Shown here piece after piece: positions 11,014-23,336 of a DNA stretch of 64,000 bases. The position numbers and the translations under genes were made by a program. The DNA is from Rotaria sordida (taxonomy: Eukaryota > Rotifera > Eurotatoria > Philodinida > Philodinidae), in the NCBI GenBank assembly GCA_905250125.1, contig CAJNOL010000114.1, forward strand, positions 62,001 through 126,000, read 5' to 3'. Each line of letters starts with the position of its first letter. Within the stretch, counting starts at the first letter, position 1. The notes beneath the pieces were generated by a model. It ran no database searches. It saw nothing but the letters and a program-made list of their open reading frames with translations, and was not told the DNA's origin.

Positions 11014-12162
11014 ATGCGTTCTGTTGTCTCGTTTGAACTTGATGATGACTGTGTTTTACCAACTGTATTTAATGATGATGGGTTATTTTTCCCTCAATCA
11101 ATTCAATTGACTCATATTCGAATAACATTATATCATTTCGACAATTGCGTTCGTTTACTAAATCAATTGAGCGCACAAATATGTTCATTTAGTGTGACCA
11201 TTCTATGTGTTTATATACGCAAAGTTGATATTATCTCTGAAATAAGATCGGTAAGTAATATTTCTTAATTTCAAATTTTATTTAATTTACTTATTTAGAT
11301 TTCGTGTCCGAATTTGAAAGAGTTAACAATGATAATCTATCGGAATATTATTGATTATGAAGAATGTATTGTTTCTCTTCTACAACGTCTCTCAAATGTC
11401 GAATATTTAACATTATTATTATCTATTGGCTTCAGAGGAAATAGACCGGATCATTTTATTGATGGATTTGATTTCGAGAAAGATATTGTTTGATATATGC
11501 CTAATTTACGTCAATTTAATTTTCACATTCGTTCAGTATTAAAAAATCCTCCTCATATTAATAGTGAAACAATTCGTCAAACTTTTATGAAACAACAACA
11601 ATCTGTCGATTGGTCGATCGAATATTTTAATAATAATTATGGTCAATGTCAAATTTACTCTCTTCCATTTATTGGTACTCGTCTTGACTTCATATCAAAT
11701 AGATTTCCATTGTTTTATACTAATAACACATTCTCAATGGTTACTACTTTACTACTTTTCGATCATGTTAAACCATTCGAATGTGTTTTCTTTGAACATC
11801 TCGCTCGAGCTCTACCTCGTCTTAGAACACTCGAAATATTGAATAACCTTGAACAACAAGAAAAAACAATGCCGACGACAAATAAAGTTCGGTATACTCA
11901 TTTAGCTACATTGATTCTATTCAAGATTCATATCGATTATGTTGAACAACTTCTTTGTCAAACTGATCTTCCTTGTTTAAATGAACTCCCCATTGATAAT
12001 GATATATTGTTAACCATAATTACTCGAGCTCAACAACACACAAGGCACAATTGTTCTAGAGTGGAAAGATTACGAACTTCTCAACCATTCTATGGATCAA
12101 TAGATGCTCTTCGAAACTTCTTTCCATCGGGTTCCTATGTAAAACATCGAAGAGAAGGATAA
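11014..12162 (+). pseudogene. F-box/LRR-like family gene (bdelloid-type), broken by an in-frame TGA
   Basis: Exon 1 (11014-11250) and exon 2 (from 11299) join in phase 0 through a 48-bp GT-AG intron. The translation begins RSVVSFELDDDCVLPTVFND, continues after the junction SISCPNLKEL and reaches DGFDFEKDIV. There a TGA at 11491-11493 interrupts, after which the same frame continues YMPNLRQFNFHIRSVLKNPP to PFYGSIDALRNFFPSGSYV and a stop at 12160-12162. The C-terminal part has the spaced Leu pattern of leucine-rich-repeat-like helices (LPRLRTLEILNN, LATLILFKIHIDYVEQLL). I recognise the sequence as one of a large family of uncharacterised bdelloid proteins that often begin with an F-box. The F-box part is missing here or lies in the gap. 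The single stop within otherwise well-kept sequence suggests a recent pseudogene or a null allele. Confidence 0.6.
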
Positions 12163-12375
12163 AAATAAAATAAATAATTTCTGTAAAAGTATCAACTACT
12201 TCTCTTAATAAACTTTTCTTTCTTAAAAGTCAATGGAATAGAAGCATTGTAACGAGCTACATTGATTTAAATATAACAGCAAGAAAAATTTGTATTTTTA
12301 TCGAATAAATAGGAATAGAAAGGACTTATTTTATCGTTTATTTTCTTGTTTATATAAGAATATTTTTAATAACGA

Positions 12376-12648
12376 CCAAGGGAGGAAGTGTAGCTTTGTA
12401 AACCCTACCACCCATAGAATCTATTCGGCACTTCTTACCATGAGCATGTTCAACGCTTTTTCCGCAATTTCCGATAAAATTTGGTGGTTAGGTGCTCCAA
12501 TTACATTGACAGTACCTAAGCATCAAATTTTATCACAAAGTGCGGTAAAAGCACTGAAGGTGCTGAAGATGCTCATGGTAAGAAGTGCAGAATAGAAGCT
12601 GTAAGTGGTGAATGTGCTAGGGGTTCCAAACCTGCACTTTTACCTTGG
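12376..12648. mobile_element. Hairpin foldback element of about 270 bp
   Basis: Nearly the whole unit is an imperfect palindrome. Both halves read inward carry CCAAGG, ACTTCTTACCATGAGCAT, GATAAAATTTG, a TTAGGT block and ATTACATTGACAGTACCTA across the centre near 12512. The flanks are TAACGAC on the left and TAGCGAC on the right, a possible imperfect target duplication. It has no coding capacity. Confidence 0.85.
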
Positions 12649-13423
12649 TAGCGACGCAAGATAATAACTAATTGTTTGTCATTAGTAAGTGAAGTTTGAG
12701 GAAGAAAGAATCTATGATATTCTGTAGATATAATCATAAAATGTCCATTTATCTTTCAATCCACTCAAGAATATTTTATCTTGTGGATTTCAGTGATTTA
12801 TATTTTATTGGAATTAATCAAATATTCGGATACTTTGCTTTTGTTAAGTGTTAGATATGAGAATATTAGCTATAGTTTATTTCAATGGTAATCAACAAAT
12901 AATTTCGCAGATCTTCGAATATATGCATTGTCAAACCTATGGATGAGGGCATGATTCTGATAATATAAACATTGTTCGACATATAGCACATCGCTTTACG
13001 TCTGAGATATAAAAATTTCGGTGAATCTTTCATGTAAACAATATTTTCATAAGATTGGATCAGTGTGTAGTATTCGGTGATTATCGATAGAAAAATATGA
13101 TTAATATTTCCAAAGATTTTTTTTTTGGAGATTTTGATAGAGAAAAAAGTTTACATCAAATAAGTTGATTTCTAACTATTCTAAAATAAGCATTGGTTGT
13201 GTGTTAGGTGAATGGATTGTCTCTAACAATTTCATTTAGATATCATAGATGAATTTTGTTACTTTATTAATTATAATAAAAGATTTTTTATATTCTCAAC
13301 GATAGAAAATTGAGAAAAAAAATATTTTTTGAGAATTTCAACATCTAAAAAGCTAACATTCTGAGAAGCAATGATTTTCATGGATTTTTTTATAAATAAT
13401 AGTTCTCATTCAATATATATATA
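12649..13423. other. AT-rich spacer without recognised genes
   Basis: Nothing supported beyond AT-rich, unstructured sequence between two foldback elements. Confidence 0.5.
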
Positions 13424-14000
13424 CCGGGTGGACCAAAAGTTTTGCGACATTTTTTATTTCGCATATATCTCGGCTTGAGTAAATGATAAAATCTTGATTT
13501 TTTTTTGAAAAGATGCGCCGTGAAAAGGTCTGCAAAAACTGTATAAAGAAATCCCTATTAACTGATTTTGATGGTTTTTCCACAGTTAATATAAACTACC
13601 TACATGATAATGCTATGTTCCAGCGTATGTAGCATGAAAAACAATGTTTGAAAGAGTTTTTTTTATTTTTGTAATAGAGAGTTGTTCATACAGCTTGTGT
13701 AGAGCTTTTCACGGCGCATCTCTCAATAAAAATCAAGATGTTACCATTTTCTCAAGCCGAAATATATGCAAAACAAAAAAGGCCTTTCAACATTATTATG
13801 CTGGAAAGTAGCATTATCATCTTGATTGTTCATTTTGAGTATGAGAAAACCTATCAGAACAAGTCAGTAGGGATTTCTTTATAGAGTTTTTGTAGAGCTT
13901 TTCACGACACATCTTTTAAAAAAAAACGAAGATTTTGTCATTTACTCAAGCCGAGATATATGCAAAATAAAAAATGTCGGAAAACTTGTGGTTCACCCGA
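13424..14000. mobile_element. Tc1/mariner-type MITE with roughly 140-bp inverted repeats
   Basis: Sharp ends CCGGGTGGACCAAAAGTTTT on the left and the inverted TCGGGTGAACCACAAGTTTT on the right, each flanked by TA (13422-13423 and 14001-14002). The arms stay similar for about 140 bp and include ATATATCTCGGCTTGAGTAA and AAGAAATCCCTA. A third, inverted copy of part of the arm lies inside at about 13698-13775. There is no transposase, so movement in trans by a mariner-type enzyme is inferred from the ends and the TA duplication. Confidence 0.9.
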
Positions 14001-14409
14001 TAATCATGGGTATGATACTTGAAGGATTTTTCAATCACATTGTGACAGTAGCGACGAATATCTCTAATATGTTTCATGCTGCTATATAATATTCATATTG
14101 ATCTAACTTTTGAACATTGCTTCTCCTAATCGGATGAACTCTTATAAGATATTGATTTCAATTTATTGATCCTGTAGAATAAAATTTACTATTTATTTTA
14201 ATTACCAAAATATTTTACAATTATAGTTTTATAACAATAAAAATCTTCATTTCTCTATACACTTAATAGACATACACACCAATTCATCTATTGAAAAATA
14301 AATCTTGACATTGAAGAAATTATTTAGCAAAATTTGTCTTAGATTTGAATAATAAATAAATAAATAAATTTTATTCTTTCTGTTCTTCAATCCGACATAA
14401 TTGTTAAAT

Positions 14410-14578
14410 CAGGGGCGTAGCCAGGAATTTTCTAAGGAGGGAGACCAGGTCCAAGGTGGGGACCAACCATTGGAAAAAAAATTTTCGCGAAGTGAAATTT
14501 ATTTCCCTGTACCCCCTCCAGGAGATTTTTTCTCGAAGGGGGGGGGGGGCGATCCCTTCCCCCTTGGCTACGCCACTG
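14410..14578. mobile_element. Small CAGTGGCGTAGCCA-terminated MITE (hAT-like ends)
   Basis: It begins CAGGGGCGTAGCCAGGAATT and ends with the inverted form TTGGCTACGCCACTG. The interior contains a run of ten or more G and is GC-rich relative to its surroundings. No clear 8-bp target duplication is visible (tgttaaat and tataaatg), so the superfamily is tentative. Confidence 0.65.
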
Positions 14579-16360
14579 TATAAATGATTAGATCTAAGAT
14601 AAATTTCTTTACATTCAAGTAGATCTTTTTCATAAATATTTTTACAACATGAATAAGATATAGATTGATGTAGACAATTAATTATATGAAATTTAGCTAA
14701 TTATTTTTCTTGTTATTCAAATGAATTATCAGTTTTTAATCATTTTCTTTGTAAATATTATCGACATAATTTTGTTTTTTTGTTATCATGATCTAGTTAA
14801 AACGACGAAATGTCTCATGGAATTGACAACGACGTGTACAAGACATAGAAGGACATTTTTTTATATTATTTCATTGTTGAAAATGCTAAATCAATAAATA
14901 AAATAATTAGTTCAAGAAAGCAAAACAAATTGGTGTTATATCAATTCGTCGCACATCAATTTGTCCGAGTCTATTCGTTGCATCTATCTTAATAAATTTC
15001 CCGTATCAGAGCTTTATCTTTCGGAAAAATAGCGCCTAGATAAAAATGGAATGATACAACACACATTTTTTTTTACAAAATCCACTGAAGTGACAACCAA
15101 AAACGATACATATTATAAATTTGCATAATGTTCGCTACCGATTTATAATAAAAAAAATGGTCAATTACTATTGAAGATTTAGAAAAAAATTTTGCTTTTT
15201 TCCACAGTGCTTTTCCAAACGGCTATATTAGTAAAATGAGCGCGCCCTCCAGCGCCCAATTTGAAACTTATTCAAACTTTGCCAGAATGTTCTCCCATAT
15301 GTCCTCTCTCACCACAGTTAGCACAAATTAGCACAAATGTTCCTGGACCCCACAGGAGGTTTTCGAAAAAATCATGATTTTTGAGGTATTTCATATTTTT
15401 CTCGATTTAGAACTATTTTTATTCATTGAAAACATGATATTTAGAATCAGCGCACAAAACTGCATCGAATGATTATAATCTTCTGGTTTTTCAAATAAAA
15501 TATTTTTTCACAAAAAATCAGGGCAAGGGTCCCCGTCGAGGATTTTTCGTTAAAAAATTTTTTTTTCAGATTCATTTTATTGTGTACTCAAAAAGTTCAT
15601 AGACTATAGAATCGGTCAGTGTGTCCGTCCGGCCGTTTACACGATAACTGTCGAAAGGAGAGTCCGATCGTGATGAAATTTTCTACACAGTTTAGTCTTA
15701 ACAATATCTCGGTCGAGAGAAGGAAATGAGAATGATTGGCCGAGCCATTGCTGAGTTATTGCAAAAATAGTCATTTTTCCCTATGACTTCCTATGATAAG
15801 ATAGACCCTTCTCTGTCTTCGTAAAAAACTTTTCCTATCATAAACAAATAAAACCCCAACTATTATATACCATTTGATAGAGGATTTCACGAGCTACAAA
15901 ATGGTATATAAAACATAAGGAAACAAGAAAGTTAACTCACCTATTGCAAAGATAATTAAACGGAAATCGGTTCTGTGTTTGTCCACGCTCTAATTGATCC
16001 ATAAATAGAGCTGGTTCTTCAGATCACAGAGATGATAGTTCAAGGTTTTCTGAGGTGGAGAACTCGAATCTGTGTTTCATTCGCCTTGAAATTCCATTGG
16101 TTGAGCAGTGACCAATAGAAATCAAATTATTGGAAAAACGAGTTTCTTAGGGTAAATGAAGGTGAAGAGTTGAAATCTGAGGTGTATCTGCCTCCAAATC
16201 CTATTGACTGAGCAGTAGCCAATAGAAATGAAGTGTTTATAGAAAAGGTTTGCCAGGACAATGTTGATGTCCAGACATTCGTCGGATGACTCATCTGTCT
16301 GATTCACTTTTCTTCAGTACACATAAATCTCGGATTTAAATCCGAGGTTTCCGCATTTAT
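14579..16360. repeat. Decayed interspersed-repeat DNA
   Basis: No gene. The segment at about 15180-15700 is distinctly less AT-rich and includes a GTCCGTCCGGCCG-type simple stretch followed by TTTACACGATAACTGTCG, which has the look of an old dispersed repeat. 15862-15905 carries the shared ACCATTTGATAG motif (see findings). Around 16086-16250 two segments about 110 bp apart share TTGAGCAGTGACCAATAGAAAT / CTGAGCAGTAGCCAATAGAAAT, a local duplication. Confidence 0.45.
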
Positions 16361-16644
16361 TTATGGGTACTTTTTGGCCAACAGCTTTTTCTTTACGTAT
16401 TTTCATAATAATCTCAACTAAAATTATATCAAAATATAGGTCAAATCACCTTTTTTTCCTAAACAGTTATCACATTTTGTTTTTTGTAAGTCCACTTGGA
16501 ACAGGAGGTTGAGAAATAATGAAATATATGATAATTTTATAGGGAAAAAAGAAAGGTGATTTGAGCTACATATTGATATAATTTGAGTTGAGATTATTAT
16601 GAAAATATGCAAAGAAAAAAGTGTTGATTCAAAAACACCCATAA
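16361..16644. mobile_element. Foldback MITE, about 95-bp inverted arms
   Basis: The ends are TTATGGGTACTTTTTGG on the left and the inverse of AAAAACACCCATAA on the right. The arms share TTCATAATAATCTCAACT, AATTATATCAA and CAAATCACCTTT. A perfect 18-bp palindrome CTCGGATTTAAATCCGAG lies just outside the left end (16328-16346 region). It is non-coding. Confidence 0.85.
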
Positions 16645-16937
16645 AAAAACCATCTTTCATCCTAATGAATTCTATAGAGATCGATAATCAGAACATCGCT
16701 CTTTTGAATAGTGAAAATCGTAGGTCTATATCTTGTACTCATCGAAAGTTATTCAGAAAATGATAATCTGACTTCTACTAAGTAAGATGATTCTTCAATA
16801 GGATTCACAGTAGTTGAGCTTATATTGAAGCTCCAATCAGATTTCCGTAGATCTATTGAAAATGTAGAATGGTTTGTCCCGATGCGTCTGTGACACTGAG
16901 TGATGACCACTTTACTAGATAAAAGAAAATATTTGTT

Positions 16938-18037
16938 TATTTGTTAATCATCAAAAATATATTTATTTCCAGGTGGTAAAACTTGTGGATTAAGAAAACG
17001 TCTATGATGTGTTTTTTCTAATTGATCAATTTGATTCATTTCATTATCTGATAAATAAAAATCAAAAACTTGACAATTTTCATAAAGACGCTGTGGTGTA
17101 ACCGTTTTTGGAATGAGAGTAAGACCATGTTGAAGATGCCATCGAATAATAATTTGTGCTTATGTTCGATTTTTCGATTTAGCTATTTTATCAATAATTG
17201 GATTATATAATGGTGATGTTTCTTCTTCACGTTCATTTGGTCGTTTTAAATTTGCTAATGGACAATAACTTGTTAAAATAATATTGACTTTTTTTGCATA
17301 TAAACGTAATTCTTGTTGATTTAAATATGGATGAAGTTCAATTTGATTAACAACTGGTTTAATCCGAGCTATATTAATAATTTCATCTATTTCTGATTGT
17401 TTAAAATTTGATAAACCTATTGAACGTACTAATTTAAAATCAACTAAATTTTCCATTGCTTTCCATGTATCAGTTATAGTTACGCCTTCAGCATAATAAC
17501 GAATTGTTTTATCTTGATTTTGTGACCATTGATTTTCCTTGATATTTTTAAATGCAACAGGCCAATGTATTAGATAAAGATCAATATAATCTAATTGAAA
17601 GTTTTTTAAACTATCACGAATAGCCCATTCAACATCTTCAGGTTGATGATGCTTAAAAGAAAAAAAATATTTATTCAATTAGAAATAAAAAATTTCTTAT
17701 AATTACTTGATTCCATAATTTAGTTGTAATGAATAAATCTTCACGTTTGATTTTTCCTTGACTTTGTTCTAAAGCTTTACGTATACCATTTCCAACTTCA
17801 TTTTCATTTTTATATAACCATGCACAATCAATATGACGATAACCACAATTTAATATAGCTTCAAAAACAATATTTTCGACTTTTCCTGGTTCACTTCGCC
17901 ATGTACCAAGACCTTTATTAAAAAATATTTAATATTTTTATTTTATTTTAAATTTTACCCAATCGTGGCATTTGATTTTTATCAGAAAGAATTACACGTG
18001 AATCCATGGTTAATATTTCATCTTCGTCTATCGACAT
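16938..18037 (-). pseudogene. Aldo-keto reductase with an in-frame stop codon
   Basis: Exons 17959-18037, 17707-17912 and 16938-17651, both introns GT-AG and in phase. The family reduces aldehydes and ketones with NADPH on a TIM barrel. The catalytic tetrad is visible: Asp and Tyr in [11 protein letters not shown], Lys in [10 protein letters not shown] and His in DYIDLYLIHWPVAF. Later motifs IGLSNFKQSEI, PVVNQIELHPYLNQQEL and SYCPLANLKRP are typical. After 258 residues a TAA (17160-17162) falls in KNRT-stop-AQIIIRWHLQHGLTLIPK, where the family normally has one residue before AQ. The downstream frame stays conserved through TVTPQRLYENCQVFDFYLSD to LNPQV. The last dozen codons then leave the family pattern. 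Either a young pseudogene, a null allele or a sequencing error. Confidence 0.85.
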
Positions 18038-19800
18038 GTTTACAAACAAATATTTATCTTAAATATAAAGAGAAATAATTAAAAACATAATCGATATTCA
18101 ATCATATAAAAAAACAAAACAAAACTTAATTCACTCACAACTCGTTGAATAAAAACAAAAGTAAATATTTTAAATATTTTAATTTTTATTCGTAACTCTC
18201 TCTTCATCACTATTTTCACACTTTTGTTTACTTACCATATTTGTGTCTCTCTTCTACAGTGTTTTATGTCTTACAATTTCCACTTCGATGCACATTTTTC
18301 TTCTCACCATATAAACCTGTATGTCAACCAAACATCCAATTATTCTATTTGCAAAAAGAAAAAAAATGTCAATAAATTTGTTTACAGTGAATAAATTTCT
18401 ATAATTTTTAAATTTATCTTGAAAGATCGATTTCCATAAAAAAAAACTAATAAAACTTTTCATCGCTTTTAGTTTTATGAGAATCTATGACTACAGCCTC
18501 TGATATTCAACTTGAGCGTCATCTGCCGACAAAAATCTTCCAGTAAATGCTATTTCACATGTTCGTTTTAGAGGATATTTTAATAATAAAAATAAATGAT
18601 GAATAGACACATTGAAACCTATTATTTTTTTGTTCACAAAGCGACATTAAAATTCTTAGTATTTTATTCTAATATATACTTTTTTAAAACAAAAAAGATA
18701 AGAAAATCTTTAATTAACTTCATTGATATGAAAAAGTTTCCGTAATATCTAATTGGAATATCTTTCACAATCAATATAAATCGGTTAATCCTCAATAGGC
18801 ACTAACTAACCATATACTACCTATCTCCAGTCTATTTTTCCTAGACAAATCTTCGGGAAATCCCTAGAGATTCATCAGGGACTCCCAAAAAACTATTCTC
18901 CAGAATTTTTTTTTGTCATTTTTTTCTTGAGTTCTTAGCACTCCTGATAAGAGTTCCATCACAAATTTTCTTTTTTTTTACTCCCCAAGGATTATGTCGG
19001 GAGAAATGGCCGTTAGTGACTTGTCCAGGTCTATTTCATGCCTTATAGTATTGAGAGTTATACGATGTATCTTGTAGATAGGTGTCAAACAAAGTAGCCT
19101 GTTAGCCACAAGGAGTCAGGTATATATGAATAGTTGTTGTATAAAAATGAAGGGATGTTTTTAGAATATTTCGATATAATAAAAGAGATAATTGTTCTTT
19201 GTAAGATTATTATTTTAGTCTGTAGGATTTATATGTGTATATAGATTTTGTTGAATAGAACTTGTCATTGACATATTAGAATCATAAATTTGACAAATAT
19301 TTGAATAATTAAGATGAAGATAATTCTCTCTCAAGAAATTAATTTATTCTATTGAAAATTCTTGTAAAATTTAACATAATGAGCTTCGTTTCTCGGTACC
19401 TTATCTTGTATTTTGTGTTATTTCATTGAATATCTTAAATTGAGATGTAGTGATCGATCAATATGATTTGTTTTTACCTCTTTAACAGATTGAAATATCC
19501 TTACTAACATCTATAGAAATTCATCTTTCCCTGTATTCAACGGATTTATTTGACAATCAGTAGATGATTTTTCGTCATTTTTATTCATATAAAATATTCA
19601 ATATAATAGTCTATGAGTATTAGAGAATCTCTATTAAATTCTAAAGAAAAAAATCTCGAATAAAATATATTTTTTATTTATAAATGGATAATAATTAAAA
19701 TAAGTAATGAATAATAAATATATTAAGTTAAATATATAAAATAATTATTTCGAATTAAAATAAGTTTATTATTTTAATAAATAAGATCAGAAGATTTTTT
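18038..19800. other. AT-rich intergenic region
   Basis: No gene recognised. Around 18790-19040 there are weak inverted similarities (GGCACTAACTAACC against GGCCGTTAGTGAC; CCTAGACAAATC against GACTTGTCCAGG), possibly a very old foldback element. The rest is unstructured AT-rich sequence. Confidence 0.4.
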
Positions 19801-20663
19801 TCATATTCTTGATTTAAGAGAAGATTTTTGTTTAAAATCTTTTTTAATTGATGGATTTCGATTTTTAATAAATGATTGAACAAATTGTCCAAATGATGAT
19901 GATTTAATCCATTGACGAAATCTTTTTAATGATTGATAATGATCATTTGTTGTTGTTGTTGTTGTTGTTGTTGGATTTGATGATAATGAAAATAATAAAT
20001 TAGGTGCTGATATTGATCGATAATTTCTATTAATTAATTGAATAGTTTGAACAGGACGATGAACTTTTTTTGGTTGATGATGATGTATTAAACGATGAAG
20101 AAATTTCTTTCTTGAATCAGATTTATTTATCGTATTTGATGATTTATTAAATATTCTAAGTGAATTTGATGGAATTTCTGATCGAAATGGATATGCTTCT
20201 CTATTATTATTTTCTTCATTATTAACATATTTATTTGGAAGAACAATAACAAGATCTTCATTATTTATAGATGTTCTAACATCAAAACTCTAATAAAAAT
20301 AAAAATAAAAAAAGAATAAAATAATTAAAAAATTCTTACTGAATGATTATCTTTATTAATATAATCATATTCTAATTGATCAAAAACTGATGCAAATGTT
20401 ATTGATCTATTTGATATAGATTTTGATAATTCGGATTTTGTTAATATTGATTGAGAATATAAAAATGATTTATCTTTTTCAATTTTCATATTTTTATTTT
20501 TTCTTTTTAAAATATTTGTTTGTCGATTCGATGAAAATAAATTAAATATTGATAGATTCATTCGTTTTAATTTTCGATCTTCATCTTTATTATTCAAATT
20601 ATCAATCATAGAAAAACCATTAGTTAACTTCGACGAATCTTCACGTATATTAGTTAATGTCAT
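19801..20663 (-). CDS. Hypothetical basic, Ser/Asn-rich protein
   Basis: Two exons (20340-20663 and 19801-20289) separated by a 50-bp GT-AG phase-0 intron encode 270 residues. No family was recognised. The N-terminal half is Lys/Asn/Ser-rich with a basic stretch (ILKRKNKNMKIEKDK). The second half contains HHHQPKKVHRPVQTIQLI, the short conserved-looking NYRSISAPNLLFSL, a seven-Thr run encoded by ACA repeats (near 19950-19972) and a basic C-terminus (FIKNRNPSIKKDFKQKSSLK). It has no signal peptide or membrane span. Third-position A/T use matches the neighbouring real genes and supports coding. Intrinsically disordered; function unknown. Confidence 0.65.
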
Positions 20664-22586
20664 TTATTACAAATTGACGACGTTTTCTACTAAAACAATT
20701 TTTGAAATTTTTTTTCTTTTACTGAGTGGATTAAGATTTTAAAATGGATATATATATATTTCCGTTGAGTAAAAAAAGGAAGAAAAAACATAGGTATGAT
20801 CTATTAATCTGTAACCTTTATAAAAGTTATTTTTATCTTGATTGATTAGTATTCATAAGTAAAAGACATTTTATTAACCTAAGATAAAGATTATTTTAAA
20901 ATCCACATTATATAACAATTGATTATCTTACTTTAAATTCATATTTGAAATTGAGAAAAACGATAAACTAAAAAGAAGAATGATTATTCTTTGTAGAACA
21001 ATCCTTCTATATCTGATATATTAAATAGTTAAAATAGTGAGAATTATTTCATATGATAAGATTATTCTTTTTTAGTTGAATAACTAAAATGATATTTGAA
21101 AAAAGAAAACGAATTATTTCCTATATAATTTATTCTTTTATTAAATGACATCTGTAAATTTCAAATGAAAATAGTAAAGTACCTAATAGAATATCATATT
21201 CATTTTCATCAATCGTCTTAATTCTTTTTCGTTCGTTTTTTTTTTATTATTTACTTAACGATTAAGCACGATGACAACAATGCATAAAACATGCATACTA
21301 AAATATATACCGGTAGAATTGATAAGAAGTTGTCAATAGTTGACTAATATATCCATCACCTTTATTCTCAATGATTATCTAATCTCAACAGATTTAACCT
21401 TGAACTTACTTTTAATTAATTATTTGATTAATATGTTTATATAATTTATTTATTATTTTCAATATATTTATTCAATAAAATTGAATGATTATTATTTTAT
21501 TTCAATAGTTCTATATCAATTATTTTATTTATATTTACACGATGAAATAAAATCTTTATTCTATTTTGTTTTCTTCTATGTTAGAAAGTTCGATAAGAAA
21601 TTTCTATGGATAATAATATAGATCTGTGGAGAAAAGTCTTTTCCCCCGTTCCAAAGAAAAACGAGCTATGAGGGAAGGGAGAAAGACTTTTCCCAAAAAT
21701 ATATTTATAACAAATAAATCTTCATTAACTAAAGGCAAACATTTTTTTTGTTTTTAATTCAATTCAATATTTATGTTAACATAAAACAAAGTTTTTTTCT
21801 TCTATATTTTAGTTGAGTTTTTTGTTAAAGATAAGTTATTAGACGATATACGAAATTTATTGATCAATTTATAAATGAATTAAACAATGATTTTTTAAAA
21901 TGTAAATTGAATAATATATTTAAAAGTAATTGATAATTCTATCAATCGGTATAATTGAGTGAATAGGTTGTTCGAGACGTCTCCACCCATAAACCAGTTT
22001 CCTCAAACGTCAATATCACAACCTATGGAACGACCTTGAACCAATCACAAACAGTTATTTTCGATCACCTGTATAATAATATGATGGGTACAGTGTCATA
22101 TAGGGTTAGTCTTGTCGTTAGTGAGTGTCTATGAGAATTTGAATAAATTTGTTTAGTGAGAATTGTAATATATCCTGGGAATCAACTATGAAAATAAGCT
22201 GAAAACATAATAAAGTACATAGATTTTTTTTTCGAAATAGAGTTAAACGAAAAAATATATAATGTGTTCGTATTTTATTGAATTCTATCGAATTAAAATA
22301 AAGAAGATTCTTTTCTTATTGTTGATTAATAATTTAATAGTTTTTATTTGTTTTTGTCTTTATCGAAAATTTTGTCATAAAAAAGATTATTCAATAAAAT
22401 AGATCACCTTTAATAATTCCGTCATTGAAAATAGTCCGATATTTTTTTGTTTTTGTTTTTTATGTGATCATTCAAGCATAGATAGTTATGTCAACCCCTC
22501 AACCAAATCAAAGGTGTCACTGTAGAAAGTTAACAAATCGTATATATATATAAAGTGTATTTTATAAAAATACTCATATAAACATC
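20664..22586. other. AT-rich intergenic region
   Basis: No gene. A hairpin with arms of about 20 bp (GAAAAGTCTTTTCCC and the inverted copy in GGGAGAAAGACTTTTCCC) lies at about 21632-21698. 21960-22140 is less AT-rich but shows no frame or RNA-gene structure that I can recognise. Confidence 0.4.
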
Positions 22587-23098
22587 ATGTGTCGAGAACG
22601 AACAGTAAATGAGTTAATAGAATATTTGTGTGTGTTTTTATTTGTTTTATTTAGATTGATGATAGAAATGTTGATAATACAGTTGATGAAGAAAATAACG
22701 AATTAATTCAACAAATTCGTAAGTTAAATAAATAAATAATATTTGATTGATCGTTTTTTATTTCTAATAATAAAGATAATGAATTAAATGAATTATTATT
22801 AACAACAATTAATTTACAAGAAGAAAGTAAAAGACTTGAAAATGAAGCAAAAAATTTAATTTATGAAAATATTCAAATGCAAATTGAAGCTCGATTATTA
22901 AAAGATAAATATTATTATCGAAGACGATATTCATTTTTAAAACGTAAAAAATCATTTAATTTTAAACAATTAAAAAAACAAATTAAAATTCAAAGAAAAA
23001 ATTTTTTTAAATTTGAACGTCGTTTATGTGCCAAATATGAACAACCATTATATAATATTATATCAAATTCAAAAAATAATTTCGAACAACAACAATAA
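22587..23098 (+). CDS. Small coiled-coil hypothetical protein
   Basis: Exons 22587-22604, 22655-22718 and 22776-23098 give 134 residues. The tiny first exon (MCRERT) was chosen because it supplies an ATG with a GTAAAT donor in phase 0, a usual 50-bp intron and no stop; the start is the least certain part. After an acidic stretch (DDRNVDNTVDEENNELIQQ) there is a long predicted coiled coil (about residues 25-60, NELNELLLTTINLQEESKRL). A very basic segment follows (YYRRRYSFLKRKKSFNF, about 70-95), then a Gln-rich end. The layout basic region plus coiled coil is reversed relative to a bZIP factor, so I do not call it one. Function unknown. Confidence 0.6.
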
Positions 23099-23336
23099 CA
23101 AAGACGATTTCGACGTATACGATCAATATCAACTGAATCTATTGATTAGAATATTTTTATTTTTTATCATATTCAACTGGAGTTTACAAATAATATATAT
23201 CATTATTATTTTAAAACTATTTCATTTAAATAAAAACAATTTTTTATTTTAACTTTATTTTAGTTAACCATTTTGACAGATTCTTTTATTTTACTTTTAT
23301 TTTTAATAAACTATTTCATTTAAAATTTTATATATA

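Noticed and set aside
12290-12595. Open frame of 101 residues on the plus strand
   Set aside because: Runs across a hairpin foldback element; the apparent protein is a palindrome translated through.
15600-15700. GTCCGTCCGGCCG stretch considered as a telomere-like or coding repeat
   Set aside because: Not a tandem array of the bdelloid-type TGTGGG unit and no reading frame; treated as old dispersed repeat.
22587-23098. Coiled-coil gene considered as a bZIP transcription factor
   Set aside because: The basic region follows the coiled coil instead of preceding it, and the bZIP N-x7-R signature is absent.
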